Positions 49,275 to 59,620 of a DNA stretch of 64,000 nt are shown here, piece by piece. The first letter of the stretch is position 1, and each line of letters starts with the position of its first letter. The notes below the pieces were generated by a model that did no database searches, was not told the origin of the DNA, and worked only from the letters and a program-made list of their open reading frames with translations. Source of the DNA: Caulobacter sp. (lineage in GTDB: Bacteria > Pseudomonadota > Alphaproteobacteria > Caulobacterales > Caulobacteraceae); the NCBI GenBank assembly GCA_016125585.1, contig WGLL01000006.1, positions 1 to 64,000 of the forward strand, written 5' to 3'. Both the position numbers and the translations under genes were made by a program.

Positions 49275-49288
49275 ATGATCTGGATCAA
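49275..49288. promoter_or_regulatory. FNR/FixK-like box, second copy
   Basis: ATGATCTGGATCAA has one mismatch to TTGAT-N4-ATCAA. It sits between the diiron gene (start 49032, leftward) and the 3' end of the amidohydrolase gene. The distance of 243 bp to the diiron start is long, so function is uncertain. Confidence 0.4.
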
Positions 49289-49313
49289 TCCTTCAGGGAC
49301 TGTCCGCCGGTCC

Positions 49314-50492
49314 CTAGACCCTGGCGCCGGGGAAGATCCGCAGGAAGTTCTCGGCGTAGAACCGGTCGCGGACCGACCCGTCCCGCTCGCCCAGCGCCGA
49401 CTCGAAGCGGGCGATGGGATTTCGGCCGCCCTCGATGTGCGGATAGTCGCTGGAGAACAGATAGATGTCGGCGTTCGACTGATCGATCAGGTTGCCGACT
49501 TCCTCGAAAACGAAGGGGGTGAAGGCCAGCTGCGCGGAGATCTGCTCGGACGGCGTGCGGCTCAGGGCCTGCAGGTTGGCGTCATTGCGGCTCCAGTGCC
49601 TGACCACCCAGTCCAGCCGCCGCAGCAGTTCGGGAACCCAGCCGGCGCCCAGCTCGACGCTGGCCCCGCGCAGGCCCGGATGCCGTTCCAGCACCCCGTC
49701 CAGCACCATCATGGTCAGAAAGGCTTCCGGCCCCTCATGCAGCAGGGCGATATCCTTGGTGCGCAGGTTCTCGCCGCCGCCGAGCCAGTCCTTTGTCGGC
49801 GGCCGGCCGTTGTTCATCCAGGCCTTGGCCAGTTGCAGCGGGGCGCCGCCGACGTGCAGCAGGAAGGGGACGCCGCTCTCGGCCAGCCGGGCCCAGAAGG
49901 GATCGAGATCGACATGGCCCGGCGAGCGATCGCCGCAGGGCCGGTGCGGAATCCAGACCGCCGCCAGGCCGTTGGCCAGCACGAAGTCCAGCTCGAGCAT
50001 GGCCAGATCGGGGTCATCCAGCGGAATCACCGCCACCCCCATCAACCGGTCGTCTGCCTGGCAGAAGTCGGCCATGTGGCGATTGTGGGCGCGGGCCGCG
50101 CCATAGCGCAGGCGGTGCTCCAGGCGGGAACTGGCCGAGAACGGCATGGCGACGCTGTGGGTGGCGAAGACCAGCTGCTTCCTGAAGCCCAGCAGGTCGA
50201 GGGCCTTTGAACGGTCGCGGCTGTCGAACGCGCCCAGGGCCTGGATTTCCTTGGAGGATTCGATCAGTCGGTCGCCGAGGGCGATCTGGGCGGCGACATG
50301 GGCCTCGCTGTGCCGACCGCCCTGGGCCATGATCACCGCGACCTCCTCATCGGTGACGATCGAGGCCGCGTAGCTGACCTCGGGAATCTCGTCCCGCAGG
50401 CCGGGATCGGCATAGCGCTTGAGGAAGTCCGGCAGCTCCATGATGTGGCTGTCGGCGTCGTAACAGGGGCGGTCAGCCGGGGCGTAGGTCAT
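49314..50492 (-). CDS. Amidohydrolase-2 family metal-dependent hydrolase
   Basis: This 392-aa protein starts with CYDADSHIMELPDFLKRYAD, an HxM/HxE-type variant metal site (DSHIME). HVGGAPLQLAKAW provides a mid-barrel His and LFSSDYPHIEGGRNP provides the late Asp-His. This is the ACMSD/amidohydrolase-2 pattern, seen in decarboxylases and hydrolases of aromatic or steroid breakdown. It lies 106 bp downstream of the acyl-CoA dehydrogenase in the same orientation. Confidence 0.85.
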   Translation of the reverse strand: MTYAPADRPCYDADSHIMELPDFLKRYADPGLRDEIPEVSYAASIVTDEEVAVIMAQGGRHSEAHVAAQIALGDRLIESSKEIQALGAFDSRDRSKALDLLGFRKQLVFATHSVAMPFSASSRLEHRLRYGAARAHNRHMADFCQADDRLMGVAVIPLDDPDLAMLELDFVLANGLAAVWIPHRPCGDRSPGHVDLDPFWARLAESGVPFLLHVGGAPLQLAKAWMNNGRPPTKDWLGGGENLRTKDIALLHEGPEAFLTMMVLDGVLERHPGLRGASVELGAGWVPELLRRLDWVVRHWSRNDANLQALSRTPSEQISAQLAFTPFVFEEVGNLIDQSNADIYLFSSDYPHIEGGRNPIARFESALGERDGSVRDRFYAENFLRIFPGARV

Positions 50493-50598
50493 GGCGCTCT
50501 CCTCACCGCCCGGCCTCTTCTCCGGTCAGGGGATCGGGGAGGCCGTGGCGCGGACAGCAGTATTCACCCCCGCTCGCCGGATGTCATCGGTCGACGGC

Positions 50599-51801
50599 CT
50601 AGAGCCCCAGGACCAGCCTGGCCATGATCCCGCGCTGGATCTCGTTGGAGCCGCCGTAGATGGAGGCGGCGCGGTTGTTGAGGTAGCGCGGCATGGCGAC
50701 CAGGCTGTGTTCGGGGCCGACCGGCGTCTGGTTGCTGCCCGGCTCGCGGGCGGCGGGTTGATGGACGCCGGCGTAGTGGGCGGCGACATCGATGGCCAGT
50801 TCATCGACCCGCTGCATGGCCTCGGTGCCTTGCGTCTTCAGCATGGAGGAGGCCGGGCCGGGGTTCTTGCCGGCCGACAGGGCGGTCATCACCCGGTGCT
50901 CGGTCATCTCGATGGCCTCGACGGCGATCTCGGCGGCGGCGAGGCGGCCGCGGAACTGCGGATCGTCGAGAAGGGCCTCGCCCAGGTCGGAGACCTCTTC
51001 CCGGGCCATGGTGCGGACCCGCTCCAGGGCCAGTTTCAGTCCCGCCGCCGAACCGCCGCCCCGCTCGAATTCCAGCAGGTACTTGGCCACGGTCCAGCCG
51101 TCGTTCTCCTCGCCCAGCCGCCCTGACTTGGGAACCCGGACATTGTCGAAGAAGACCTGATTGACCTCATGCTCGCCGGCCAGGGTGATGATCGGTTTGA
51201 CCTCGATGCCGGGGGTGGTCATTTCCAGCAGCAGGAAGGTGATCCCCGACTGCGGCTTGCCCTCGAAATTGGTCCGCACCAGGCAGAACATGCGGTTGGC
51301 GAAATGGGCGTGGGTGGTCCAGATCTTCGAGCCGTTCAGCAAATAGTCGTCGCCGTCGCTGTCGGCTCGCATCTGCAGCGAGGCCAGGTCCGACCCCGAT
51401 CCCGGCTCGGAGTAGCCCTGGCACCAGTAGTCCTCGCCGGCCAGGATGCGCGGCAGATAGAAGGCCCGCTGCTGCGGCGTGCCGTATTTCATGATGCAGG
51501 GGCCGACCATCCGCAGGCCCATGGGCGACAGGCCCGGCGCCCCGGCCCGGGCGCATTCGGCGGCGAAGATGTAGCGCTGCATCTCGTCCCAGCCGGGGCC
51601 GCCGAACTCCACCGGCCAGGCCGGGGCGACCCAGCCCTTTTTGTGCAGGATGCGCTGCCAGGCCAGGCTCGGGTCCTTGTCGGTGAAGACGCTGGTGGTC
51701 ATCCGGCCGGCCTGGCGCAGGTCCGGCGTCAGGGCCTCGTCCAGGAAGGCGCGGACCTCGTCGCGGAAGGCGAGGTCGCGGGGGCTGAGCGAAAGGTCCA
51801 T
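50599..51801 (-). CDS. Acyl-CoA dehydrogenase
   Basis: The 400-aa flavoenzyme has YSEPGSGSDLASLQMRADSD and GSKIWTTHAHFANRMFCLVR (FAD and substrate loop), a central FERGGGSAAGLKLALERV helix and the C-terminal RAASIYGGSNEIQRGIMARL motif. It oxidises an acyl-CoA thioester. The catalytic base is not obvious by eye, as in FadE-type enzymes of steroid or cyclic acid pathways. ATG 51801 begins the conserved MDLSLSPRDLAFRDEV. Confidence 0.92.
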   Translation of the reverse strand: MDLSLSPRDLAFRDEVRAFLDEALTPDLRQAGRMTTSVFTDKDPSLAWQRILHKKGWVAPAWPVEFGGPGWDEMQRYIFAAECARAGAPGLSPMGLRMVGPCIMKYGTPQQRAFYLPRILAGEDYWCQGYSEPGSGSDLASLQMRADSDGDDYLLNGSKIWTTHAHFANRMFCLVRTNFEGKPQSGITFLLLEMTTPGIEVKPIITLAGEHEVNQVFFDNVRVPKSGRLGEENDGWTVAKYLLEFERGGGSAAGLKLALERVRTMAREEVSDLGEALLDDPQFRGRLAAAEIAVEAIEMTEHRVMTALSAGKNPGPASSMLKTQGTEAMQRVDELAIDVAAHYAGVHQPAAREPGSNQTPVGPEHSLVAMPRYLNNRAASIYGGSNEIQRGIMARLVLGL

Positions 51802-51888
51802 GGGGCCGTCTCCGGAAGTTTGCGAGGGCGCAGGCTGCGCCGGCGACGCAGCGTCATTCAAGAGGCCTTCGGGGCCGGGCCCTGCCGG

Positions 51889-53586
51889 TCAGACCACCTG
51901 GGTCGCCGTGCCCGCCACCACATACCAGGTGACCAGCAGGCCGCAGATCATCGCGCCGGGCGCATAGGCGCCGGTGCGCCGCCAGGTGAAGACCGCGATC
52001 ACCGCGACCATGGCCATCAGGGGCAGGAACTGGATGGCGACCACGGTGCTGAGCGGATCAAAGGCGGTCGGCAGGCCGCCGGTGAGGAAGAACAGGCCGT
52101 AGTCAACGATCAGCAGCAGCAGGAAGCCGCCGGCCATGGCGACGATGGCGGTCAGATACTGCATCGCCGCGCTGTCGCCCTGGACGGCCAGCCGAGTGTG
52201 AAGGGCCTTGAGGGCGACCAGGAAGAAGGCGGTGAGGGGCAGGACATAGATAAGGGCGATGCGGAACTGGTCGGGGCTGAACAGCTTCAGCGCCACCACC
52301 CAGAAGCGGAAGTCGACCTTGAAGACGAGGTCGGCGGCCAGCAGGGCCAGATAGCCGATCGCCACCGTGGCCAGGGCGATCACCACGGACGGCGCCCAGC
52401 GCTGGCTGGCGGCGCCGTCCCGCCGCGCCTTCCAGACCAGGCCCAGCAGCAGGGTGAGGGCGGCGTTGACCAGGGCCCAGACCACGACCTGGTTGGTGAT
52501 GCCCTGGCGCAGCAGGGGGCCCGGCTGCAGCCACAGGGTGACGGCGATGAAGGCCGGGAAATAGGTCAGGACCGGCAACAGGGCGTTGACGCCCAGAGCC
52601 GCCCACCAGCCGCCGCCGCGACGCTCGACCGCCGGCTGCGGGGCGCCGCGAAGCCGGGCCAGGAAGGGCAGGGCCAGCAGCAGCTCGAAGCTGCCGAGCA
52701 GCAGCAGGACGAGACCGATCAGGGCGACGCCGGTGGCGAGTTCCTTCCACATCCAGATCTGGTCGCCGGCGGGGCGCGGGGTTCCGCCTTTGAGGGTCTG
52801 GCCGAACCAGTCGAGACTGGCCCCGATGGCGGCCGGCGAGATGTGATCGCCCGGATGGGTGGTCACCGGCGTCGCCAGCCGCCGCGCCGTGCCGGCGGCG
52901 ATGTCGCCATAGAGGCGGCCCGGTTCAAGAGGAGCCGTGGTCCCGAACAGGGCCTGGGCCTTGGGGCTGACGGTGACGTCACGGGCCTTGTCGACGCCCC
53001 ACATCAGTTTGGAGAACTCGTCGTAGCGGCTGAACACCAGCTGCAGATTGCGCGGCCAGGCCGGCGTCCCCTCGGCGGCGAAGGGGGCGCCGGTCGAGGA
53101 GCCCTCGAGCACCATGGACCGGTAGCCGTCCGGCATCGCCGCGGCGGCGGCCAGCACCGTCCAGCCGCCCATGCTGTGGCCTTCCAGGCCGATGTTGTCC
53201 CTGTCGACGTTCGGCAGGCTTCGCAGGTATTTCAGGCCGTCCGGGCCGCCGAAGCCGTTGGAGAAGGCCGCACCGCCGCTGTAGCCGTGGCCGGTCTGGT
53301 CCATGGCCAGGACCACATAGCCGCGGCGGGCGAACTCGATGGCGAACCCGCTCTGGGTCTCGCGGCTGTTGATGTAGCCGTGGACGGCCAGCACGCCGGG
53401 GGCCGGTGTGGCGGGGGTGGCGTTGGGCGGGGTGTAGAGCAGGCCGCTCATGGTCACGCCGTCGGCGCCGGGGAAGCGCACGTCTCGCACCGTGACGCCG
53501 CCGGCGGTCTGGACCGCCGAGGCCAGCCAGGACCCGGCCAGAATCAGAAGACAGCCCGCCGCCGCCAGAACCCAGGATCCGCGCAT
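51889..53586 (-). CDS. Alpha/beta hydrolase with multi-TM C-terminal domain
   Basis: This 565-aa protein has an N-terminal signal anchor (about residues 5-25). A periplasmic alpha/beta hydrolase domain (about 35-270) contains VLAVHGYINSRETQSGF (oxyanion HG) and LEGHSMGGWTVLAAAAAM (GHSMGG nucleophile elbow), with a late THPGDHISP His. About 270 residues of membrane helices follow. Substrate is unknown; fusion to a membrane domain is uncommon. ATG 53586 starts the signal anchor, so longer readings are rejected. Confidence 0.82.
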   Translation of the reverse strand: MRGSWVLAAAGCLLILAGSWLASAVQTAGGVTVRDVRFPGADGVTMSGLLYTPPNATPATPAPGVLAVHGYINSRETQSGFAIEFARRGYVVLAMDQTGHGYSGGAAFSNGFGGPDGLKYLRSLPNVDRDNIGLEGHSMGGWTVLAAAAAMPDGYRSMVLEGSSTGAPFAAEGTPAWPRNLQLVFSRYDEFSKLMWGVDKARDVTVSPKAQALFGTTAPLEPGRLYGDIAAGTARRLATPVTTHPGDHISPAAIGASLDWFGQTLKGGTPRPAGDQIWMWKELATGVALIGLVLLLLGSFELLLALPFLARLRGAPQPAVERRGGGWWAALGVNALLPVLTYFPAFIAVTLWLQPGPLLRQGITNQVVVWALVNAALTLLLGLVWKARRDGAASQRWAPSVVIALATVAIGYLALLAADLVFKVDFRFWVVALKLFSPDQFRIALIYVLPLTAFFLVALKALHTRLAVQGDSAAMQYLTAIVAMAGGFLLLLIVDYGLFFLTGGLPTAFDPLSTVVAIQFLPLMAMVAVIAVFTWRRTGAYAPGAMICGLLVTWYVVAGTATQVV

Positions 53587-53737
53587 GGTCTTTCCCCGCC
53601 CCGGGGCCGGCTTCGAGGCCGGCCGCCCTTGTTGCGGCGACAGTCTCATTGACCGGGGTTTGACGCAATCGACGGCCCGTCCTTGTTTCGCGCGTCCGGC
53701 CGGCGCTATCTCGGCCCGTCCGCACGGGAGCGCGCCG

Positions 53738-55327
<1,590 letters not shown>

Positions 55328-55402
55328 AGCCCTCTATCCGGAGAGACGACGGCGGGTCACACTGAGGCCAGCAGCGCGAAGTCGCTGACGTCGGAGGACG
55401 CC

Positions 55403-56263
55403 ATGGCCGGGGACTATGAGACCATCGTGGTGACGCCGCAGGAGAGCGGCTTCGGGGCCGGGGTCGCTGGCCTGGACCTGCGCCGGCCGCTGGACCCGGC
55501 GGTGCTGGCGCAGGTGCGCGAGGCCTGGACGCGGCATTCGGTGCTGTATTTTCCCGACCAGCCGCTGAGCCTGGACGAGCTTGAGCAGTTCACCCTGCAG
55601 CTGGGGCCCTTCGGAGTCGATCCCTTCATCAAGCCGATGCCGGGCCGGCCCAATGTGCTGGAGCTGCGGCGGGAGCCGGACGAGAAGGCGACCAATTTCG
55701 GGGCCGGTTGGCATTCGGACTGGAGCTTTCAGGCCGAGCCGCCGGCCGCCACCCTGCTGCATGCCAAGGTGGTTCCGCCGGTGGGCGGCGACACCCTCTA
55801 TGCCGACGCCTACCGCGCCTGGGACGACCTGTCGGAAGCGATGAAGACGATGCTGTCGCCGCTGCGCGCCGTTCACAGCGCGCGGCAGGCCTATGGGCCC
55901 AACGGGGTGTTCGCAAGGGAGACCGAGGCGCGGACCCTGCAGATCATCGTCAGCGAGGCGGCGGAGGCGACGGTGTCGCACCCGCTCATCGTCACCCACC
56001 CGGTCAGCGGCCGGAAGGCCATCTTCGCCAGCCCGGTCTACACCGTCGGCATCGAGGGCATGACCCGGGAGGAAGGCATGGCCATCCTGCGCTTCCTGTT
56101 CGAACACATGACGCGGGAGGACTATGTCTATCGCCACCGATGGGCCCCGCAGATGCTGACCCTGTGGGACAACTGCTGCACCCTGCATTTCGCCGACGGC
56201 GGCTATGACGGCCACCTGCGGGTGATGCACCGGACCACGGTGGCGGGGGAGCGGCCGCGCTGA
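55403..56263 (+). CDS. TauD/TfdA-family 2OG dioxygenase
   Basis: The 286-aa protein has the Fe(II) ligands HxD in GAGWHSDWSFQ and a distal His in LWDNCCTLHFADGG, with the 2OG-binding Arg in HLRVMHRTTV. FGVDPFIKPMPGRPN and GGDTLYADAYRAWDDL are typical of TauD/TfdA enzymes. It hydroxylates taurine-like sulfonates, phenoxyacids or another carboxylate. Substrate is not predictable here. Confidence 0.9.
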   Translation: MAGDYETIVVTPQESGFGAGVAGLDLRRPLDPAVLAQVREAWTRHSVLYFPDQPLSLDELEQFTLQLGPFGVDPFIKPMPGRPNVLELRREPDEKATNFGAGWHSDWSFQAEPPAATLLHAKVVPPVGGDTLYADAYRAWDDLSEAMKTMLSPLRAVHSARQAYGPNGVFARETEARTLQIIVSEAAEATVSHPLIVTHPVSGRKAIFASPVYTVGIEGMTREEGMAILRFLFEHMTREDYVYRHRWAPQMLTLWDNCCTLHFADGGYDGHLRVMHRTTVAGERPR

Positions 56264-56360
56264 GCGCGAGGCTGTTCAGCGGGTTCCGCGGCGGTCTATA
56301 GTGGCCGGGCGATCAACGCCCCAGAGACCGCGCTTCCACCTTGCCCGGAAAGGGACTCCC

Positions 56361-56531
56361 GTGAAGCCTCCGCCCTCCAAGACCCGGCTCTCCGATCTCA
56401 AGGGCGGCTCGGCGCCGACCGGCAAGTACGAGCCCCCGACCCCGAGGGTCAGCCGCCGCAAGCCGGGCAAGGTGCTGACCGCGGCGGAAAAGGCCGCCTT
56501 CCTGGCCGGCCGGCCCGACCTGAAGAGCTGA
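56361..56531 (+). CDS. Small basic hypothetical protein (56 aa)
   Basis: A GTG at 56361, preceded by AAAGGGA, opens a 56-residue reading with KTRLSDLKGGSAPTGKYEPP and LTAAEKAAFLAGRPDLKS. It is basic and proline-rich. No family name is known, but its ordered codon usage and place between two oxygenase genes suggest it is real. A start at GTG 56301 would add 20 residues. Confidence 0.5.
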   Translation: MKPPPSKTRLSDLKGGSAPTGKYEPPTPRVSRRKPGKVLTAAEKAAFLAGRPDLKS

Positions 56532-56574
56532 CCCGGCGCCGACCCGCGCCCCGCAGCCCGAGCCAGACCCCGTC

Positions 56575-57750
56575 ATGACCGTCGTCCAGCCGTTTCACCC
56601 CGATCCCGAGCCCGACCTGTCGCGGCTTGGCCTGCCGGGCTGGATCTATCACGACCCCGACTTCTTCGCGGCCGAGAAGGCGGCGGTGTTCCGCCCGTCG
56701 TGGCAGATCGTCTGCCATCTGTCGGACATTCCCTCGGCGGGAGACTTCCACACCCTGGAGTTTCTCGGCGAGAGCATCGTGGTGGTGCGCGGCGACGATG
56801 GCCAGGTGCGGGCCTTCCACAATGTCTGCCGTCACCGCGCAGCGCGGGTGGTCGACGGGCCGAAGGGCCATTGCGGCCAGCGGATGACCTGTCCCTACCA
56901 TGCCTGGAGCTATGACCTGCGCGGGCGGCTGGCCGGGGTTCCGCACGCGGCGGCGTTCGGCGATCTCGACCGCGCGGCCCACAGCCTGGTCCCGGTCGAG
57001 CACGAGGTCTGCCTGGGGTTCGTGTTCGTGCGGCTGGAGGGCGGCCTGCCGTCGGTTCGGGAGATGCTGGGGCCCTATCACGCCGAACTCGAACACTACC
57101 GGATGGAGGACTTGCAGCCGCTGGGCCGGGTGACCCTGCGCGAGCGGGAGGTGAACTGGAAGAACGTCTCGGACAACTATTCGGACAGCCTGCACATCAC
57201 CGTCGCCCACCCCGGCCTGACCCGGTTGTTCGGCGTCGGCTACGGGCTGGAGGCGGGGACCTGGACCGACAAGATGTGGGGCGCCCTGCGCCAGAGCCCG
57301 TCGGACAACTGGTCGGAACGGCGCTACCAGGCCTTCCTGCCCGAGGTGGATCATCTGCCCACGGAGCGTCGCCGGCTGTGGACCTATTTCAAGCTGTGGC
57401 CGAACATCGCCTTCGACGTCTATCCCGACCAGATCGACTTCATGCAGTTCCTGCCGGTGTCGCCGACCAGGACGATCCTGCGCGAGATCGCCTATGTCCT
57501 GCCCGACGACCGCCGGGAGATGAAGGCCGCCCGGTATCTCAACTGGCGGATCAACCGGACGGTCAATGTCGAGGACAAGGCGCTGATCGAGCGGGTGCAG
57601 GCGGGCATGGCCTCGTCCAGCTACGGCATGGGCCCGCTGAGCGACAATGAGCCGGCGCTGAAGAGCTTCGCCCGGCGGATGCGGGCGCTGATCCCGCAGA
57701 GCCGGCTCCCGGCGGCGCCGGCGCCCGGCTGGGGGCGCGGGCCGGCATGA
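56575..57750 (+). CDS. Rieske-type ring-hydroxylating/demethylating oxygenase
   Basis: The 391-aa alpha subunit has a Rieske cluster, CRHRAARV (C-x-H) with CPYHAWSYD (C-x2-H), at about residues 84-109. A catalytic domain follows with NWKNVSDNYSDSLHITVAHP carrying the Asp-x-x-His-x4-His-like iron ligands. It resembles GbcA/carnitine or stachydrine-type demethylases as well as aromatic dioxygenases. No reductase is adjacent. Its stop overlaps the next ATG. Confidence 0.9.
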   Translation: MTVVQPFHPDPEPDLSRLGLPGWIYHDPDFFAAEKAAVFRPSWQIVCHLSDIPSAGDFHTLEFLGESIVVVRGDDGQVRAFHNVCRHRAARVVDGPKGHCGQRMTCPYHAWSYDLRGRLAGVPHAAAFGDLDRAAHSLVPVEHEVCLGFVFVRLEGGLPSVREMLGPYHAELEHYRMEDLQPLGRVTLREREVNWKNVSDNYSDSLHITVAHPGLTRLFGVGYGLEAGTWTDKMWGALRQSPSDNWSERRYQAFLPEVDHLPTERRRLWTYFKLWPNIAFDVYPDQIDFMQFLPVSPTRTILREIAYVLPDDRREMKAARYLNWRINRTVNVEDKALIERVQAGMASSSYGMGPLSDNEPALKSFARRMRALIPQSRLPAAPAPGWGRGPA

Positions 57751-57965
57751 TGGACTGGCTCTATGCGGCCGGGGTGCTGGCGGTGCTGGTGCTGCTGACG
57801 CCGGTGTGGGTCTGGATCCTCGGCTCGGCCAGGCGGCGGCGCGGCGGCGGGGCGGGCGCGGCGCTGGGACAGCTCAACGCCTTCTTCGACCCGTCCCAGC
57901 GCCATCTCGACGAGGCGCGGGAGGAGCGGTCGGTCGAGCGCGAGAAGGACGAGCCGCTGCCCTGA
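57747..57965 (+). CDS. Small single-TM protein
   Basis: This 72-aa product begins MMDWLYAAGVLAVLVLLTPV with one membrane helix (about residues 7-27), followed by a basic stretch and an acidic C-terminus (HLDEAREERSVEREKDEPLP). It overlaps the Rieske oxygenase gene by 4 nt and is probably co-translated. It may tether or assist the oxygenase, which is inference. No family is recognised. Confidence 0.65.
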   Translation: MMDWLYAAGVLAVLVLLTPVWVWILGSARRRRGGGAGAALGQLNAFFDPSQRHLDEAREERSVEREKDEPLP

Positions 57966-57971
57966 GGCGGC

Positions 57972-59429
57972 TCAGCCCCGGCCCGCGGGCGGTTTGATCG
58001 GGCGGCGGCGGATGACCAGGTTGCGGATCTCGGTCATGTCCTCCATGGCGAAGCGGATCCCCTCGCGGCCGAGGCCGGAGTCCTTGACCCCGCCGTAGGG
58101 CATGTTGTCGACGCGGTAGCTGGGCACGTCGCCGATCACCACCCCGCCGACCTCAAGCGCGTCCCAGGCGGCCAGGGCCCGGTTCAGGTCGCGGGTGAAG
58201 ACGCCGGCCTGCAGGCCGAAGCGGCTGTCGTTGACCTCGTCGAGGGCGGCCTGGAAGTTGGTGAAGCGGGAGAGGATGGCGACCGGGCCGAAGGCCTCCT
58301 CGTCGCGCAGCTTCTGGCCGGCCGGCACGTCCTCCAGCAGGGTGGCCTGCAGCATGGCCCCGTCGCGCTCGCCGCCGCACAGCAGACGGCCGCCGGCCTC
58401 GCGCGCGCTGGCGATCCAGTCCTCGAGGCGTTCGGCTGCCTTCTCGTCGATCATCGGGCCGATGAAGGTCTTTTCGTCGCTGGGGTCGCCGGACACCAGG
58501 GCGCGGGTCTTTTCGACCAAACGCTCGCGCAGGGCGTCGTAGATGTCGGCGTGGATGATGATCCGCTGCACCCCGATGCAGCTCTGGCCCGACTGGTAGA
58601 AGGCGCCGAAGATGATGCGCTCGGCGGCGTCCTCGAGGTCGGCGTCGGCGTCGACGATCACCGCCGCGTTGCCGCCCAGCTCCAGAACCACCTTCTTCTT
58701 GCCGGCCCTGGCCTTGAGGTCCCAGCCCACGCCCGGCGAGCCGGTGAAGGACAGCAGCTTGAGCCGCTCGTCGGTGGTGAACAGGTCGGCCCCGTCGCGG
58801 GTGGCCGGCAGGATGGAGAAGGCCCCCTTCGGCAGGTCGGTCTCGGCCAGCACCTCGCCGATGATCAGGGCGCCCAGCGGTGTGCGGGAGGCCGGCTTCA
58901 TGACGAAGGGACAGCCGACCGCGATGGCCGGGGCGATCTTGTGGGCGGCGAGATTGAGCGGGAAGTTGAAGGGTGAGATGAAGGAACAGGGACCGATGGG
59001 AACCCGCTTCCACATCCCCTGATAGCCCCTGGCCCGGGCGGAGATGTCCAGCGGCTGCACCTCGCCGGTCATGCGCACACTTTCCTCGGCGGCGATGCGG
59101 AAGGTGTCGATCAGCCGGGTGACCTCGCCGCGGGAATCCCTGATCGGCTTGCCGGCCTCGATGCACAGGGCCCGGGCCAGCTCGTCCTGGCGTTCGGTGA
59201 AGCGGGAGACGCAGTGGGCCAGCACCGCCTGCCGCTCATAGGCCGCCATCGCCGCCATCGGGCCGGCCGCCTCGACGGCGGCGGCGATGGCCCGGTCGAT
59301 CGTCCCCGGATCGGCCATGGCGACCCGCGTCGCCACCTCGCCGGTGAACTTGTCGGTCACCTCAAGGTCCTGATTGGGCTGGACGGCCTGGTTGGCGAGA
59401 TACAGCGGGTAGACGTCTTTGAGGGTCAT
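57972..59429 (-). CDS. NAD(P)-dependent aldehyde dehydrogenase
   Basis: The 485-aa enzyme has ISPFNFPLNLAAHKIAPAIA (cofactor site), LSFTGSPGVGWDLKARAGKK, catalytic Glu in LELGGNAAVIVD and nucleophile Cys in QSGQSCIGVQR. YGGVKDSGLGREGIRFAMED closes the fold. It oxidises aldehydes to acids. ATG 59429 begins the conserved sequence. It converges on the Rieske oxygenase unit. Confidence 0.93.
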   Translation of the reverse strand: MTLKDVYPLYLANQAVQPNQDLEVTDKFTGEVATRVAMADPGTIDRAIAAAVEAAGPMAAMAAYERQAVLAHCVSRFTERQDELARALCIEAGKPIRDSRGEVTRLIDTFRIAAEESVRMTGEVQPLDISARARGYQGMWKRVPIGPCSFISPFNFPLNLAAHKIAPAIAVGCPFVMKPASRTPLGALIIGEVLAETDLPKGAFSILPATRDGADLFTTDERLKLLSFTGSPGVGWDLKARAGKKKVVLELGGNAAVIVDADADLEDAAERIIFGAFYQSGQSCIGVQRIIIHADIYDALRERLVEKTRALVSGDPSDEKTFIGPMIDEKAAERLEDWIASAREAGGRLLCGGERDGAMLQATLLEDVPAGQKLRDEEAFGPVAILSRFTNFQAALDEVNDSRFGLQAGVFTRDLNRALAAWDALEVGGVVIGDVPSYRVDNMPYGGVKDSGLGREGIRFAMEDMTEIRNLVIRRRPIKPPAGRG

Positions 59430-59533
59430 GCATTTGCTCCGGGGACCGGAGTGTAACGCCATAGCATGACGGGGGTTCGCGGATTTGCGATCAGCGGCGC
59501 CGACGGTTGCCGAGCGTCCGGATGAGGAACGCG

Positions 59534-59563
59534 CCGGGGACCAGGCGAACCGCCTGGCCCCGG
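59534..59563. terminator. GC-rich hairpin, possible terminator
   Basis: CCGGGG-A-CCAGGCG pairs with CGCCTGG-CCCCGG around AAC, a stem of 13 bp with one bulge. There is no T tract on either strand. It lies 57 nt beyond the minus-strand stop of the peptidoglycan-binding gene and probably ends it. Confidence 0.5.
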
Positions 59564-59620
59564 GGGACTTTCAGGGAGGATGGCAGGCGACGACCGGGGG
59601 GCCGGCCGCCGCGCTCCGGA

